64,000 bases of DNA, from positions 62,001-126,000 of the forward strand of contig NZ_JAKZFS010000001.1 in the NCBI RefSeq assembly GCF_022808915.1. The letters are read 5' to 3'. The notes under the pieces were generated by a model. It did no database searches and was not told where the DNA came from. It worked only from the letters and a program-made list of their open reading frames with translations. A program made the position numbers and the translations under genes. Below are positions 14,707 through 24,212 of the stretch, in pieces. Source of the DNA: Fundidesulfovibrio terrae. GTDB lineage: Bacteria > Desulfobacterota > Desulfovibrionia > Desulfovibrionales > Desulfovibrionaceae. Every line of letters begins with the position of its first letter. Positions within the stretch are counted from its first letter, which is position 1.

Positions 14707-16956
14707 TTACTCTTGTATCTTCCGATACTTACAAGTCTTCACCGGGCAGGCCAGATGCTCGCCGTACCGCTTGGACTGCTTCTTCACCAGGATGGGATTG
14801 CCGCACTCGGGGCAGGGCTCCTTCACGGGCCAGTCCCACACGGCGTGGTCGCAGTTGGGATACTTGGAGCACGAATAGAACAGCTTCCCGAAGCGCGAGC
14901 TCTTTTCCACCAGCTCGCCGTCGCAGCCCTCGCGGGGGCAAGCCACTCCCGTGGTGAAGGGCATGGTGTACTTGCACTTGGGGTAGCCGGAGCAGGCGAT
15001 GAAGCGGCTGCCGGTGCGGGCCTTCTTGAGGTGCAGGTCCTTGCCGCACTGGGGGCAGGTGCCCACCACTTCGGGCGGGGCCTCGGCGGGCTTTTCCGCG
15101 AAGTGGTACTTGCCTTCCTCGTCCAGGGTGAAGTTGGAGGTGGACTTGCACTCCGGGTAGCCGGTGCAGGCCAGGAATTCTCCGGTGCGGCCGTACTTCA
15201 CCTGCATGGGCTTGCCGCACTTGGGGCAGGCCAGGCCGGAGTCGATGACCTGCTTCTCCATGTCCTTGGCGGCCTTTTCCAGGGCCGGGTAGAACCCCTG
15301 GGTGAAGTCGGCCAGCAGGACGTGCCAGTCCTTGCTGCCGTCGGCCACCTGGTCCAGGGCCTCTTCCATGCCCGCGGTGAAGCCCACGTCCATGATGGTC
15401 TGGAAGTGCTCGGAGAGCTTGTCGGAGACGGTGGTGCCGAGCGCCGTGGGGGCGAAGTGCTTCTCCTCCAGCCGGGCGTAGTCGCGGTCGAGAAGAGTGG
15501 AGATGATAGCCGCGTAGGTGGAGGGGCGTCCGATGCCCTTCTCTTCCAGCTCGCGCACCAGCGAGGCTTCGGTGTAGCGCGGGGGCGGCTGGGTGAACTT
15601 CTGTTCCTTGCGGATGTCCAGCAGTTCCAGGGCCTGGTCCTTCTTGAGGGGCGGCAGGGCCTTTTTCGCGCCCTCGCCCTCCTCCTCGGCGTCCTGGCCG
15701 TAGACCTTGAGGTACCCGGGGAAGAGCAGGCGCTCGCCCTTGGCCTTGAATTCGGCCCGTCCGGCCGTGATCACGGCCGCGGTGTCCCAGAACTTGGCCG
15801 CCGCCATCTGGGAGGCCACGAAGCGTTCCCAGACGAGCTTGTAGACCATGAACTGGTCCTTGGGCAGAAGCCCGGCCACGTCCTGGGGGGTGATGTGCAC
15901 GTCCACGGGGCGGATGGCTTCGTGGGCGTCCTGGGCTCCGGCCTTGGTTTTGAAGACCCGGGCCTTTTCGGGGTAGAAGTCCTTGCCTAGCTGCTCCACG
16001 ATGTAGGTCTTGGCGGCGTCGCGGGCCTCGTCGGCGATGCGCGTGGAGTCGGTACGCATGTAGGTGATGAGCGCCGTGGTGCCGCGTTCGCCCAGGTCGA
16101 CGCCCTCGTACAGCTTCTGGGCCGCGCCCATGGTCTTCTTGGCGGCGTAGCCCAGGCGCTGGTTGGCGGCCTGCTGCAGGGTGGAGGTGATGAAGGGCGG
16201 CGGCGGGGTCTTCTTGCGCTCTTTCTCCGTGACCGAGGTGACGGTAAAGGGCTGCCCGTTAAGCTCGTCGTGCAGGGCCTGGGCTGCTTCGCCGCTTCCG
16301 ATGTGGGCCTTCTTGCCGGAAAGCTTGGCAAGCTCCGCCTCGAAGGGCGGAGGCGCGTCGCCTTGCAGGCGGGCCTTGAAGAGCCAGTATTCCTCGGGCT
16401 TGAAGGCCAGGCGCTCCTTCTCGCGGTCCACTACGATCTTGAGCGCCACGGACTGCACGCGGCCGGCGCTGATGCCCTTGCGCACCTTCTTCCAGAGCAG
16501 CGGCGAAATCTTGTAGCCCACCAGCCGGTCCAGGATGCGCCGGGCCTGCTGGGACTCGAAGAGCTTGGTGTCGATCTCGTGCGGGTGCTCCAGGGCCTCT
16601 TTCACGGCCTTGGACGTGATCTCGTTGAACTGGATGCGCCCGATGTTGGAGTTGGTCTCCTTGAGGAGCTCCGCGATGTGCCAGGCGATGGCCTCGCCCT
16701 CGCGGTCGGGGTCGGGGGCCAGATAGACGGTCTTGGCTTTCGCCGCCACCTTGACCAGCTGGTCCACCACCTTCTGTTTTCCCGGGATGACCCCGTATTG
16801 GGGCTCGAAGCCGTTGGCCTCGTCCACGCCGAGCTTCTTCTGGGGCAGGTCGCGCACGTGCCCCACCGAAGCCTCCACGTAGAATTTGTCTCCGAGGAAC
16901 TTCTTGATGGTCTTTACCTTGGCCGGGGACTCGACAATTATGAGGTCTTTCGCCAT
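14707..16956 (-). CDS. topA: DNA topoisomerase I with four zinc ribbons
   Basis: A 749-residue type IA topoisomerase that relaxes negative supercoils. It starts with the Toprim domain (DLIIVESPAKVKTIKKFLG; DPDREGEAIAWHI). The catalytic Tyr lies in TYMRTDSTR near residue 298, and the ERGIGRPSTYA-type motif near 470 (EEKGIGRPSTYAAIISTL). The last 160 residues hold four C4 zinc ribbons starting CPKCGKP, CPQCGKD, CPREGCDG and CPECGNP. The length and architecture are normal for the family. It is a single gene, divergent from era. Confidence 0.98.
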   Translation of the reverse strand: MAKDLIIVESPAKVKTIKKFLGDKFYVEASVGHVRDLPQKKLGVDEANGFEPQYGVIPGKQKVVDQLVKVAAKAKTVYLAPDPDREGEAIAWHIAELLKETNSNIGRIQFNEITSKAVKEALEHPHEIDTKLFESQQARRILDRLVGYKISPLLWKKVRKGISAGRVQSVALKIVVDREKERLAFKPEEYWLFKARLQGDAPPPFEAELAKLSGKKAHIGSGEAAQALHDELNGQPFTVTSVTEKERKKTPPPPFITSTLQQAANQRLGYAAKKTMGAAQKLYEGVDLGERGTTALITYMRTDSTRIADEARDAAKTYIVEQLGKDFYPEKARVFKTKAGAQDAHEAIRPVDVHITPQDVAGLLPKDQFMVYKLVWERFVASQMAAAKFWDTAAVITAGRAEFKAKGERLLFPGYLKVYGQDAEEEGEGAKKALPPLKKDQALELLDIRKEQKFTQPPPRYTEASLVRELEEKGIGRPSTYAAIISTLLDRDYARLEEKHFAPTALGTTVSDKLSEHFQTIMDVGFTAGMEEALDQVADGSKDWHVLLADFTQGFYPALEKAAKDMEKQVIDSGLACPKCGKPMQVKYGRTGEFLACTGYPECKSTSNFTLDEEGKYHFAEKPAEAPPEVVGTCPQCGKDLHLKKARTGSRFIACSGYPKCKYTMPFTTGVACPREGCDGELVEKSSRFGKLFYSCSKYPNCDHAVWDWPVKEPCPECGNPILVKKQSKRYGEHLACPVKTCKYRKIQE

Positions 16957-17045
16957 GACAGGGCGGCTATAGCCATCGTCAAGAGGTTAGGCAAGGGGAT
17001 GGCGGCCATCGCCACCCGATTTTCATATTTTAAGGAGGCCACCCT

Positions 17046-17963
17046 ATGAGCGCTCACCGTTTCGGCCACGTGGCCCTGATAGGCCCGCCCAATGCGGGCA
17101 AGTCCACGCTTCTGAACGCCCTGCTCGGCCAGAAGCTGGCCATCGTCAGCCCCAAGCCCCAGACCACCCGCAACCGGCTGGCGGGCATTTTCACCAACGA
17201 CGAGGCCCAGATCGTGCTGCTGGACACCCCCGGCGTGCACATCCCGCGCGGCTCGCGCTTGAACAGCCGTCTGGTGGAGGCCGCCTGGCAGGCCCTGGCC
17301 GAGGCCGCCGCCATCGTCATCGTGCTGGACGCGATGTTCTATTCGCGCAAGCCCGACGTCTTGGAGAAGGACATCAAACTGCTCTCGCGCCCCGTCGAGC
17401 GCTCCGGCCTGCCGGTGATCATCGCGCTCAACAAGACCGACGCCCTCTCCGACATGAAGGCCATGCTGCCGGTGATGGCGCGCCTGGGCGAAGCCTGGCC
17501 CGGCTCCGAGATCGTGCCCGTGTCGGCCCTCAAGGAGCGCGGCCTGGACCAGCTGGTCAAGGCCATGGTGGGACACCTGCCCGAGGGCGAGGCCCTCTAC
17601 CCCGAGGACGAGCTGACCACCGCGCCCATGCGCTTTCTGGCCGCCGAGATCATCCGCGAGAAGCTTTTTTTGAAGCTCACGCAGGAGCTGCCCTACAACA
17701 CCGCCGTGGCCATCGAGCACTGGCAGGAGACCCCCAAGGGCGCCCGGGTGAGCGCGGTGATCTACGTCTCGCGCGACCGGCACAAGGGCATGGTCATCGG
17801 CAAGGGCGGCAAGGTGCTCAAGGATGTGGGCACCCAGGCCCGCCAGGAGATCATGGAGCTCACCGGCGCGCCCGTGCACCTGGAGCTTTTCGTGAAGGTG
17901 CGCGAGGACTGGACCGAGGACGAATTCTTCATGAACGAACTGGGCGAGGAGCACGGATCGTAA
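17046..17963 (+). CDS. era: GTPase Era
   Basis: A 305-residue ribosome-assembly GTPase that binds 16S rRNA near its 3' end. G1 is [17 protein letters not shown]2 lies in the [11 protein letters not shown] segment, G3 is LLDTPGVH, and G4 is ALNKTD. The C-terminal KH domain includes [29 protein letters not shown] precedes the ATG. hisG follows after about 100 bases, possibly in the same transcript. Confidence 0.97.
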   Translation: MSAHRFGHVALIGPPNAGKSTLLNALLGQKLAIVSPKPQTTRNRLAGIFTNDEAQIVLLDTPGVHIPRGSRLNSRLVEAAWQALAEAAAIVIVLDAMFYSRKPDVLEKDIKLLSRPVERSGLPVIIALNKTDALSDMKAMLPVMARLGEAWPGSEIVPVSALKERGLDQLVKAMVGHLPEGEALYPEDELTTAPMRFLAAEIIREKLFLKLTQELPYNTAVAIEHWQETPKGARVSAVIYVSRDRHKGMVIGKGGKVLKDVGTQARQEIMELTGAPVHLELFVKVREDWTEDEFFMNELGEEHGS

Positions 17964-18060
17964 CAGGACCGCCGCTTGCAAAGCGTTTCGAACCACGCTA
18001 CCAACGCCGTCCACGCTTTTTCACATATCCCGCATTTCGGGACCACATAGGAGGCCGCCC

Positions 18061-18939
18061 GTGTCCACTCCCAAGCTGAAATTGGGAATCCCCAAGGGAT
18101 CTTTGCAGGAAGCCACGATCAAGCTGTTCGACAAGTCCGGATGGAAGATCAAGGAGCACCACCGCAACTACTTCCCCGAGATCGACGACGAAGAGATCAC
18201 CTGCTCCATGTGCCGCGCCCAGGAGATGAGCCGTTACGTCGAGTCCGGGCTGCTTGACTGCGGCCTCACCGGCAAGGACTGGATCCTCGAGAACCAGTCC
18301 GACGTGGTCATCGTCACCGACCTGGTCTATTCCAAGGTCAGCTCGCGCCCGGCCCGCTGGGTGCTGGCCGTGGCCGGGGACTCGCCCTTCAAGCGCCCCG
18401 AGGATCTGAACGGCAAGCGCATCTCCACCGAACTCGTGGGCTACACCAAGCGCTACTTCGAGCAGGCCGGGGTCAAGGTGGACGTGGAGTTCTCCTGGGG
18501 CGCCACCGAGGCCAAGGTGGTCGAGGGACTGGCCGACGCCATCGTGGAAGTCACCGAGACCGGCACCACCATCAAGGCCCACGGGCTGCGCATCATCGCC
18601 GAGGTGCTGGTCACCAACACCCAGTTCATCGCCAACAAGGACGCCTGGGCCGACCCCTGGAAGCGTCGCAAGATCGAGAACATGATCATGATGCTCCAGG
18701 GCGCGCTCAAGGCCGAGAAGCTCGTCGGCCTCAAGATGAACGTGCCGAGCTCCAGCAAGGACAAGGTCCTGGCGGAGCTGCCCAGCCTCAATTCGCCCAC
18801 CGTGGCCCACCTGCTGGACTCCGACTGGCTGTCGGTGGAGATCGTGGTGGCCGAGGCCGTGGTGCGCGACCTCATCCCCAAGCTCAAGGACGCCGGGGCC
18901 GAGGGCATCATCGAGTATTCGCTCAACAAAGTCGTCTAG
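18061..18939 (+). CDS. hisG: ATP phosphoribosyltransferase, long form
   Basis: A 292-residue enzyme for the first committed step of histidine synthesis: ATP plus PRPP gives phosphoribosyl-ATP. It starts [18 protein letters not shown]. The PRPP-binding segment is [21 protein letters not shown], near residue 155. The length and the C-terminal 75 residues ([16 protein letters not shown] to the end) match the regulatory ACT-like domain of the long HisG form, so no HisZ partner is needed. The start is GTG with GGAGG six bases upstream. It stands apart from other his genes. Confidence 0.95.
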   Translation: MSTPKLKLGIPKGSLQEATIKLFDKSGWKIKEHHRNYFPEIDDEEITCSMCRAQEMSRYVESGLLDCGLTGKDWILENQSDVVIVTDLVYSKVSSRPARWVLAVAGDSPFKRPEDLNGKRISTELVGYTKRYFEQAGVKVDVEFSWGATEAKVVEGLADAIVEVTETGTTIKAHGLRIIAEVLVTNTQFIANKDAWADPWKRRKIENMIMMLQGALKAEKLVGLKMNVPSSSKDKVLAELPSLNSPTVAHLLDSDWLSVEIVVAEAVVRDLIPKLKDAGAEGIIEYSLNKVV

Positions 18940-18985
18940 TCCCGGCCTTGTCGTAGCAACCGGCCTCGATCGTACAAATCGCACG

Positions 18986-20788
18986 ATGAACCCCACTTCA
19001 AGCGCCTTCTCCGCCTCTGACCGGAGAGGGCGCTTGTTTTTGTGGCTCATCCTGGCCGCGGCCGCGGCGCTCCGCCTGTGGCGGCTGGAGACGCCGTCGC
19101 TGTGGTTCGACGAGGTGCTGGTGGCCATGGTGGCCAAACTGCCCTGCGCGTCCATCGTGGCGCGCTCCCTGGCCGAGGATTTCCACCCCCCCGCGTTCTA
19201 CCTGCTGGCCAAGGCGGCCATGGTCATGGGCACGTCGGACGCGGCGCTGCGCCTGCCCCTGGTGGCCTTCGGGCTGGCGGGGGTGTGGTACGCCTGGAGG
19301 GCGGGGCGGGAGATGCTCTCCGAGGGCGGCGGGCTCATGCTCGCGGCGCTGACCGCGGTCCAGCCCTGGCACCTGCTGCTCTCCCGGCAGCTTCGGCCCT
19401 ACAGCATCGTCTTCTTCTTCAGCCTGGCGGCGTTTTTCCACCTCTGGCGGGCCATCCGGGACAACCGGACCAGGGATTACCTTTTGGCCGGGTTGTGTCT
19501 CTGGCCTCCGATGCTGCTCCACTTCTCAGGGCTCCTGGCCATGGGGGGCGCGGGGCTGGTCGTGCTGTGCGCCGTGGCCTGGAGGCGGGCCAGGCTGGCT
19601 GGCGCTACAGTGTTCTGCCTGGTGTGCGCCGTGGCCGGGGCGGGCGTCTTTCCGTTTCTGGCGGCGCTGTTCGGACGCGAGTCAGGCATTGCGGGTGTGT
19701 CCGGATACCCCGACGTGCTGCTGGGCATGGCGGACCGACTGAGCGCCCTGGTATTCCGCGAGCAGTACCCGACATTGCGCGCCGCCATCGCCTGCATGTC
19801 GATCGTGGGCCTGGCCAGCCTTATCCGGAGCCACCGGCTGCTGGGGCTCGTTTCGCTGGGCTGGGTGCTGTTCCCGCTCGCGGCCCTGGTGGCCGTCCGC
19901 TACAGCACCTATTTCAATCCCTGGCACCTGACCTTTCTTCTGCCGCCGTTCTTGCTGTGGCAGGCCCAGGCCGTCCGCGCGGCCGTGGGCGAGCGGGCCC
20001 TGCCCTGGCTGGCCGTTTCGCTCGCCCTGCTGGGCTGCTGGTGGTATCCGGGCGTGGCGGGCGAGCAATACTACAGCCCCAAGAGTTACAGCGGCGATTA
20101 CAAACAGTGCGCCTCCCGGCTGCTGGCCGCCCATTCCCCGCGCACGGTCTACATCTATCCGGAAAGCGGCATCGCCGGCCCCCTCAACTGGTATCTGGAC
20201 GAGTTTTCCGAGGCCAACCCCTTGCGGGCGCAGCGGGTCGAGCCGGACATGGCCGAGGTGCAGGCCGTCACCCCGTGCGAACACGGGGCCGCCGAAATCA
20301 CCATCCCGAGGACGCCGATTGTCCCGATGCAGTCCCTGCCCTTCCGGTCTCGGATCATGCCGACCCCGGTGAACTTCCTGGCCCAGGTGAACCGCCTGGA
20401 CCACCTGGCCTGCCAGCCCGTGCTGGAGGACGTGGTCATCGCCACCGAAGCAGGCCGCACGGGCTTCGCCGAGTTTCTCTTCGAGAACCGTGAGGCCCGG
20501 CCCCAGCGGATCACGGTGCATTTCGGCTTCTCCAACCGGCTGCCGGGGAACCGCTTCGCCGTGCTCTGCCGCTTCGACGACGAGCCGTGGGCCGCGTCCT
20601 TCGAGAGCCTCGGGCCGGACCCGCGCGGGCACGACAAGATCGAGCTGTCTCGGGAGCGCCCCTACCGGGTGCTCACGGTGCGCTTCGAGCTTTTGCGCGA
20701 CGGGCGCTCCGTGACCTTTACCGGCGTGGACCTGGAGGCCGTGCGCCTGCTCGATTTCAAGGTGGAAGCCGACCCGGAAAAAAACTGA
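18986..20788 (+). CDS. GT-C family membrane glycosyltransferase with C-terminal IPRTP domain
   Basis: A 600-residue membrane protein of the polyprenyl-phosphate-sugar glycosyltransferase type (ArnT/PMT-like, GT39/GT83). The essential Asp-Glu pair follows the first helix (LWFDEVLVAMVAKL), then an HPPAFYLL loop and WHLLLSRQLRPYS. About ten helices follow up to residue 355. Residues about 440-595 form a soluble, presumably periplasmic domain. It begins IPRTPIVPMQSLP and includes FENREARPQRITVHFGFSN, GNRFAVLCRFDDEPWAASF and YRVLTVRFELL. The same domain occurs in the 41287-43647 protein. Acceptor and sugar are unknown. Starts close behind hisG, without a clear ribosome-binding site. Confidence 0.85.
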   Translation: MNPTSSAFSASDRRGRLFLWLILAAAAALRLWRLETPSLWFDEVLVAMVAKLPCASIVARSLAEDFHPPAFYLLAKAAMVMGTSDAALRLPLVAFGLAGVWYAWRAGREMLSEGGGLMLAALTAVQPWHLLLSRQLRPYSIVFFFSLAAFFHLWRAIRDNRTRDYLLAGLCLWPPMLLHFSGLLAMGGAGLVVLCAVAWRRARLAGATVFCLVCAVAGAGVFPFLAALFGRESGIAGVSGYPDVLLGMADRLSALVFREQYPTLRAAIACMSIVGLASLIRSHRLLGLVSLGWVLFPLAALVAVRYSTYFNPWHLTFLLPPFLLWQAQAVRAAVGERALPWLAVSLALLGCWWYPGVAGEQYYSPKSYSGDYKQCASRLLAAHSPRTVYIYPESGIAGPLNWYLDEFSEANPLRAQRVEPDMAEVQAVTPCEHGAAEITIPRTPIVPMQSLPFRSRIMPTPVNFLAQVNRLDHLACQPVLEDVVIATEAGRTGFAEFLFENREARPQRITVHFGFSNRLPGNRFAVLCRFDDEPWAASFESLGPDPRGHDKIELSRERPYRVLTVRFELLRDGRSVTFTGVDLEAVRLLDFKVEADPEKN

Positions 20789-20798
20789 CCTTTGCCCC

Positions 20799-20826
20799 TT
20801 GCGCGCGCGTGAAGCGTGGTTATTTT
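20799..20826 (+). promoter_or_regulatory. Possible promoter of the RNA locus
   Basis: TTGCGC at 20799 and TATTTT at 20821 are separated by 16 bases. The match to the housekeeping consensus is modest (3/6 and 4/6). The position, just downstream of the glycosyltransferase stop and upstream of a terminator-bounded non-coding stretch, is what makes it worth recording. Confidence 0.3.
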
Positions 20827-21008
20827 GTATCTTACGAGCGCAGTGAAGCGGACACGACAAACCCCAAGTAGGAGGGACATCGACGCACCGCTTCCGCCTC
20901 GAGGCCGCAAGGCCAAGGATGCCGGGCGGAGAACAGCCCCGGGACACAGCGGATGAAAGACCGCTTCCCGGGCAAGGGTTCCCAGAGAAGGTCCCAGCCG
21001 CCCGGCCC

Positions 21009-21051
21009 GGTTTTTCGGCAGGCACTGGAATCAGGCAACCGGACAACCAAC
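21009..21051 (+). repeat. Duplicated RNA element, copy A
   Basis: Begins GGTTTTTCGGC and ends AACCGG-CAACCAAC with a CTG-N4-CAG mini-hairpin between GGC boxes. It matches copy B at 39 of 43 positions plus a one-base gap. Confidence 0.8.
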
Positions 21052-21154
21052 TTGGATGGGGGCGCCCCGGACCCCCGTAACGCCGGGCTAAAGCCATTCG
21101 GGATACTGCCCCAAGACGGCCCCGGATGAGGATGAGTGACGAACGGTTCGGCAT

Positions 21155-21198
21155 GGTTTTTCGGCTAGGCCCTGGACGCAGGCAACCGGTCAACCAAC
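21155..21198 (+). repeat. Duplicated RNA element, copy B
   Basis: Second copy, 146 bases after copy A in the same orientation. Two of the changes relative to copy A fall in the loop between CTG and CAG, leaving the short stem intact, which is what would be expected of a structured RNA element. Confidence 0.8.
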
Positions 21199-21240
21199 CA
21201 GAAACACCTCCGGCGTTGCATCATGCGACGCTCTGTCAGA

Positions 21241-21276
21241 GCCCCCCTCCCTTGCGGGAGGGGGGCTTCATATTTT
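21241..21276 (+). terminator. Strong intrinsic terminator after the RNA locus
   Basis: An 11-bp perfect GC stem (GCCCCCCTCCC and its complement) with a TTGC loop is followed by TTCATATTTT. It lies 90 bases before the radical SAM start codon, so either an RNA ends here or the downstream gene is under attenuation control. Confidence 0.8.
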
Positions 21277-21366
21277 AGCGTGGCAGAGTGGCCTTTCCCG
21301 GGCGTGGCGAACGCTCCCGCCCGGGTGTTCCGCAACCGGGCGCGCCGCGCGCCCAAGGACCGGCAC

Positions 21367-22350
21367 ATGCTCCCAGGATACGTCTCGCTCCATGCCCGGG
21401 GCCAACTCGCGGCCCGGGCCCGGCAGGCCCTCGAACTCCTGAACCCCTGCCGCCTCTGCCCCAGGCGCTGCGGCGTGGACAGAACCTCGGGCGAGACGGG
21501 CTTCTGCGGCGTGGGCCGGTACGCCCGCGTGGCGAGCTTCGGGCCGCACTTCGGCGAGGAGGACTGCCTGGTGGGGGAGGGCGGCTCCGGCACGATATTC
21601 TTCTCCGGGTGCAATCTGGGCTGCGTGTTCTGCCAGAACGAGGACATCAGCCGCCATCCGGAATCGGGGGGCGAGGTTTCTCCCGCCGAGCTGGCCGCGA
21701 TCATGCTCGACCTGCAAGGCCGGGGCTGCGCGAACATCAACTTCGTCACCCCCAGCCACGTGGCCGCCCAGATCCTCGAAGCCCTGCCCCTGGCCGTGGA
21801 GGGCGGCCTCACGCTCCCCCTGGTCTACAACACCGGCGGCTATGACAACCTCAAGACCCTGGCCCTGCTGGACGGTGTGGTGGACGTGTACATGCCCGAC
21901 GTGAAGTTCTGGGACCCGGCCGTGGCCGCGCGCCTGTGCGCCGCGGCGGACTACCCCGAGGTGGCCCGCGCTGCGGTTCAGGCCATGCACTCCCAGGCGG
22001 GGGACCTCGAGATCGGCCCGGACGGCCTGGCCCGGCGGGGGCTCCTGGTGCGCCACCTGGTGCTGCCGCAGGACCTGGCCGGCACCGCGCGCTGGATGAC
22101 CTGGCTCGCCTCCGAGGTCTCGCCCGGCACCTACGTGAACCTCATGGACCAGTACCGCCCCTGCGCCGACGCCGGGAAGCACCCGGGCCTGGGCAGGGCG
22201 CTCACGGCCGAGGAGTTCCGCCGCGCCCGCAGGCAGGCGCAGGGCGCGGGCATCACCCGCCTGGACGAGCGCAAGGCCGGGTATCTGAAGATGATCCTTG
22301 CGCGCATGCTGGCCGGAGACCCCGAGGAGGGTGGCCCCGCAGGGGATTGA
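21367..22350 (+). CDS. Radical SAM protein, PflA-like family
   Basis: A 327-residue radical SAM enzyme of the pyruvate formate-lyase-activase-like group (COG1313 type). The SAM-cluster motif is SGCNLGCVFCQNED near residue 82 (Cys-x3-Cys-x2-Cys). Upstream cysteines in NPCRLCPRRCGVDR and the GETGFCGVG segment are typical of this group. Other landmarks are NINFVTPSH, PLVYNTGGYD and VDVYMPDVKFW. Start 21367 is used because AAGGA precedes it by seven bases. The longer frame would run through the terminator. Its protein target is not known; it may activate a glycyl-radical enzyme elsewhere. Confidence 0.88.
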   Translation: MLPGYVSLHARGQLAARARQALELLNPCRLCPRRCGVDRTSGETGFCGVGRYARVASFGPHFGEEDCLVGEGGSGTIFFSGCNLGCVFCQNEDISRHPESGGEVSPAELAAIMLDLQGRGCANINFVTPSHVAAQILEALPLAVEGGLTLPLVYNTGGYDNLKTLALLDGVVDVYMPDVKFWDPAVAARLCAAADYPEVARAAVQAMHSQAGDLEIGPDGLARRGLLVRHLVLPQDLAGTARWMTWLASEVSPGTYVNLMDQYRPCADAGKHPGLGRALTAEEFRRARRQAQGAGITRLDERKAGYLKMILARMLAGDPEEGGPAGD

Positions 22351-22518
22351 CCGGCACCTCTGCGCCTCGTTTTTCTCCGGCCCCCGGCAGGGGGTGACAT
22401 TTTTGTTAACGCTATCCGCCTTTTCGCCTTGAACCAGCCCCCCGTTTGGAGTAAAAATCGCAAATTCGCGCCCGAAATAGGCGCTCAATCCGAATTCGAC
22501 CTTACATGGAGGACAACC

Positions 22519-23856
22519 ATGGCGGTGTTCAAGTGCAAGAACGCTGACGACGTCTTGAAGGCGGTCAAGGACTACAACGTCTCCTTCGTCCAGTTCTGGT
22601 TCATCGACATCCTGGGCATGCTCAAAAGCTTCCAGATCACCCCTCGCGAGCTGGAGTCGGCCTTCGACGAGGGCATGGGCTTCGACGGCTCGTCCATCAC
22701 CGGCTTCACCAAGATCCACGAGTCGGACATGGTGGCCTTCCCCGACCCCACCACCTTCCAGCTGGTGGCCTGGCGTCCCAGCGACCGTCCGGTGGCGCGC
22801 CTGTTCTGCGACGTGAAGAATCCCGACGGCACGCCCTTCGCCGCCGACTCGCGCTACGTGCTGAAAAAGATGCTCAAGAAGGCCGCCGACCTGGGCTACA
22901 CCTATTACGTGGGGCCGGAGCTGGAGTTCTTCCTGTTCGCCAATTCCAGCGAGCCGCGCATCCTGGACAAGGGCGGCTACTTCGACGCCCCGCCCCTCGA
23001 CCTGGCCAACGACGTGCGCCGCGACATCATCTTCGCGCTGGAGTCCATGGGCATCGCCGTGGAGTACTCCCACCACGAGGTGGCCCCCTCCCAGCACGAG
23101 ATCGACCTGCGCTACAACGAGGGCCTGTCCATGGCCGACACGGCCATCACCTACCGGGTGGTGGTGAAGGAAGTGGCCCGCAAGCACGGCTGCTACGCCT
23201 CCTTCATGCCCAAGCCCCTGTTCGGCGAGAACGGATCGGGCATGCACGTGCACCAGTCGCTGTTCAAGGGCTCCAAGAACGCCTTCTACGACGCCTCCTC
23301 GCCCAACCATCTCTCCACCGAGGCCCAGGCCTACATCGCGGGGCTCCTTAAGCACGCGCCCGAGTTCGCCTGCGTCACCAACCAGTGGGTCAACTCCTAC
23401 AAGCGCCTGGTGCCTGGCTACGAGGCCCCGGTGTACATCGCCTGGGCCCAGCGCAACCGCTCGGCCTTGATCCGCGTGCCCATGTACAAGCCCGGCAAGG
23501 AGTCGGCCACGCGCATCGAGCTGCGCTGCCCCGACCCGGCCGCCAACCCCTACCTGGCCTTCGCGGTGATGCTGGGCGCGGGCATGAAGGGCATCGAGGA
23601 CGGCTACAAGCTGGCCAAGCCCGTGGAGGACAACATCTTCCACATGGACGAGAAGGAGATGAAGAAGCATGGCATTTCCTCGCTGCCGGGCTCGCTCTAC
23701 GAGGCCGTGGTCAACCTGGAGAAGTCGGCGCTCATGAAGGAGATCCTGGGGGATCACCTGCACGCCGCCCTGGTGCAGTACAAGCACGACGAGTGGGACC
23801 AGTACCGCATGCAGATCACCGAATACGAGATCGAGAAATACCTGCCCGTCCTGTAG
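22519..23856 (+). CDS. glnA: Glutamine synthetase, type I
   Basis: A 445-residue enzyme that makes glutamine from glutamate, ammonia and ATP. Landmarks are FDGSSITGF near residue 57, GPELEFFLF, the HHEVAPSQHEIDLRY metal/ATP region, NGSGMHVHQS, NSYKRLVPGYEAPVYIAWA and RIELRCPDPAANPYLAF. The length matches the shorter GSI-alpha group, and the adenylylation-site segment of the longer GSI-beta enzymes is not evident. Feedback control is therefore more likely than adenylylation. ATG 22519 follows GGAGGA. The gene is single and ends in a strong terminator. Confidence 0.96.
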   Translation: MAVFKCKNADDVLKAVKDYNVSFVQFWFIDILGMLKSFQITPRELESAFDEGMGFDGSSITGFTKIHESDMVAFPDPTTFQLVAWRPSDRPVARLFCDVKNPDGTPFAADSRYVLKKMLKKAADLGYTYYVGPELEFFLFANSSEPRILDKGGYFDAPPLDLANDVRRDIIFALESMGIAVEYSHHEVAPSQHEIDLRYNEGLSMADTAITYRVVVKEVARKHGCYASFMPKPLFGENGSGMHVHQSLFKGSKNAFYDASSPNHLSTEAQAYIAGLLKHAPEFACVTNQWVNSYKRLVPGYEAPVYIAWAQRNRSALIRVPMYKPGKESATRIELRCPDPAANPYLAFAVMLGAGMKGIEDGYKLAKPVEDNIFHMDEKEMKKHGISSLPGSLYEAVVNLEKSALMKEILGDHLHAALVQYKHDEWDQYRMQITEYEIEKYLPVL

Positions 23857-23880
23857 GATGGCGCGGAGATTCGAGAATGG

Positions 23881-23910
23881 AAGGCCGCCCGGCGACGGGC
23901 GGCCTTTTTC
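23881..23910 (+). terminator. Terminator of glnA
   Basis: Stem AAGGCCGCCCG with complement, GCGA loop, followed by CTTTTTCTT. Confidence 0.9.
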
Positions 23911-24212
23911 TTATGAAGTGAAGTTTATAAATCCCGGATTGGCAGTGATTTCCAACGAGAATTGCCTAGAGAGCAGAAATGTATTCAAAGAAAGAAGTCG
24001 TTTATGGGCGGAAGAGCTCTCGCACAAACCATTGGAGCCAACCTAAGAGGCCCATAATGATGATGTATCTCCATGGGTGCTGTTGAAACTCATATTCCAG
24101 TTTTGAATACAGTTTTTTGAACACATGGACGCCTCTTTGATTGCAAATTGATGAAAATATGTTTGCCCGTATATAATTGTAAGCATGCTAATATCCTTGG
24201 TGAACGGCAAGA
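23911..24212. other. AT-rich gap at the left edge of the accessory island
   Basis: About 300 bases, clearly more AT-rich than the flanking genes. No convincing gene was found. On the minus strand a 47-codon frame (24186 to 24043, MLTIIYGQTYF start) has AAGGA eight bases upstream. It lies beyond the terminator of the neighbouring gene, has a mixed composition and no recognisable feature, so it is only a weak candidate. Confidence 0.4.

Larger units (their letters stand above)
20835..21276 (+). ncRNA. Candidate structured non-coding RNA of about 440 nt
   Basis: The 578 bases between the glycosyltransferase and the radical SAM gene contain no plausible protein gene. The stretch is rich in short complementary GC arms, for example GAGGCCGCAAGGCC and GCCGGGCGG with CCGCCCGGC. 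It has an internal duplicated 43-44-nt element, is preceded by a weak promoter and ends in a strong terminator with a plus-strand T-tract. I looked for and did not see the signature segments of RNase P RNA, tmRNA, SRP RNA, 6S RNA, or the cobalamin, glycine, TPP and c-di-GMP riboswitches. It could be a stand-alone sRNA or a long leader with early termination. Boundaries are approximate. Confidence 0.45.

Noticed and set aside
20881-21240. RNase P RNA, tmRNA, 6S RNA or a tandem glycine or cobalamin riboswitch
   Set aside because: None of the signature segments (for example GAGGAAAGTCCGGGC, a T-arm with CCA end, or GCCACTG) was found.
22355-22375. Sigma-54 site (GGCACCTCTGC) upstream of glnA
   Set aside because: Spacing between GG and GC is seven bases, not ten.
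21268-23787. An 839-codon open frame on the minus strand across the radical SAM gene and glnA
   Set aside because: It is a high-GC shadow of two well-supported genes, Val/His/Gln/Gly-rich with no recognisable domain.
24043-24186. A 47-codon minus-strand frame with AAGGA upstream in the AT-rich gap
   Set aside because: It lies beyond the neighbour's terminator, has no membrane segment or family feature, and an AAGGA at usable spacing is common by chance.
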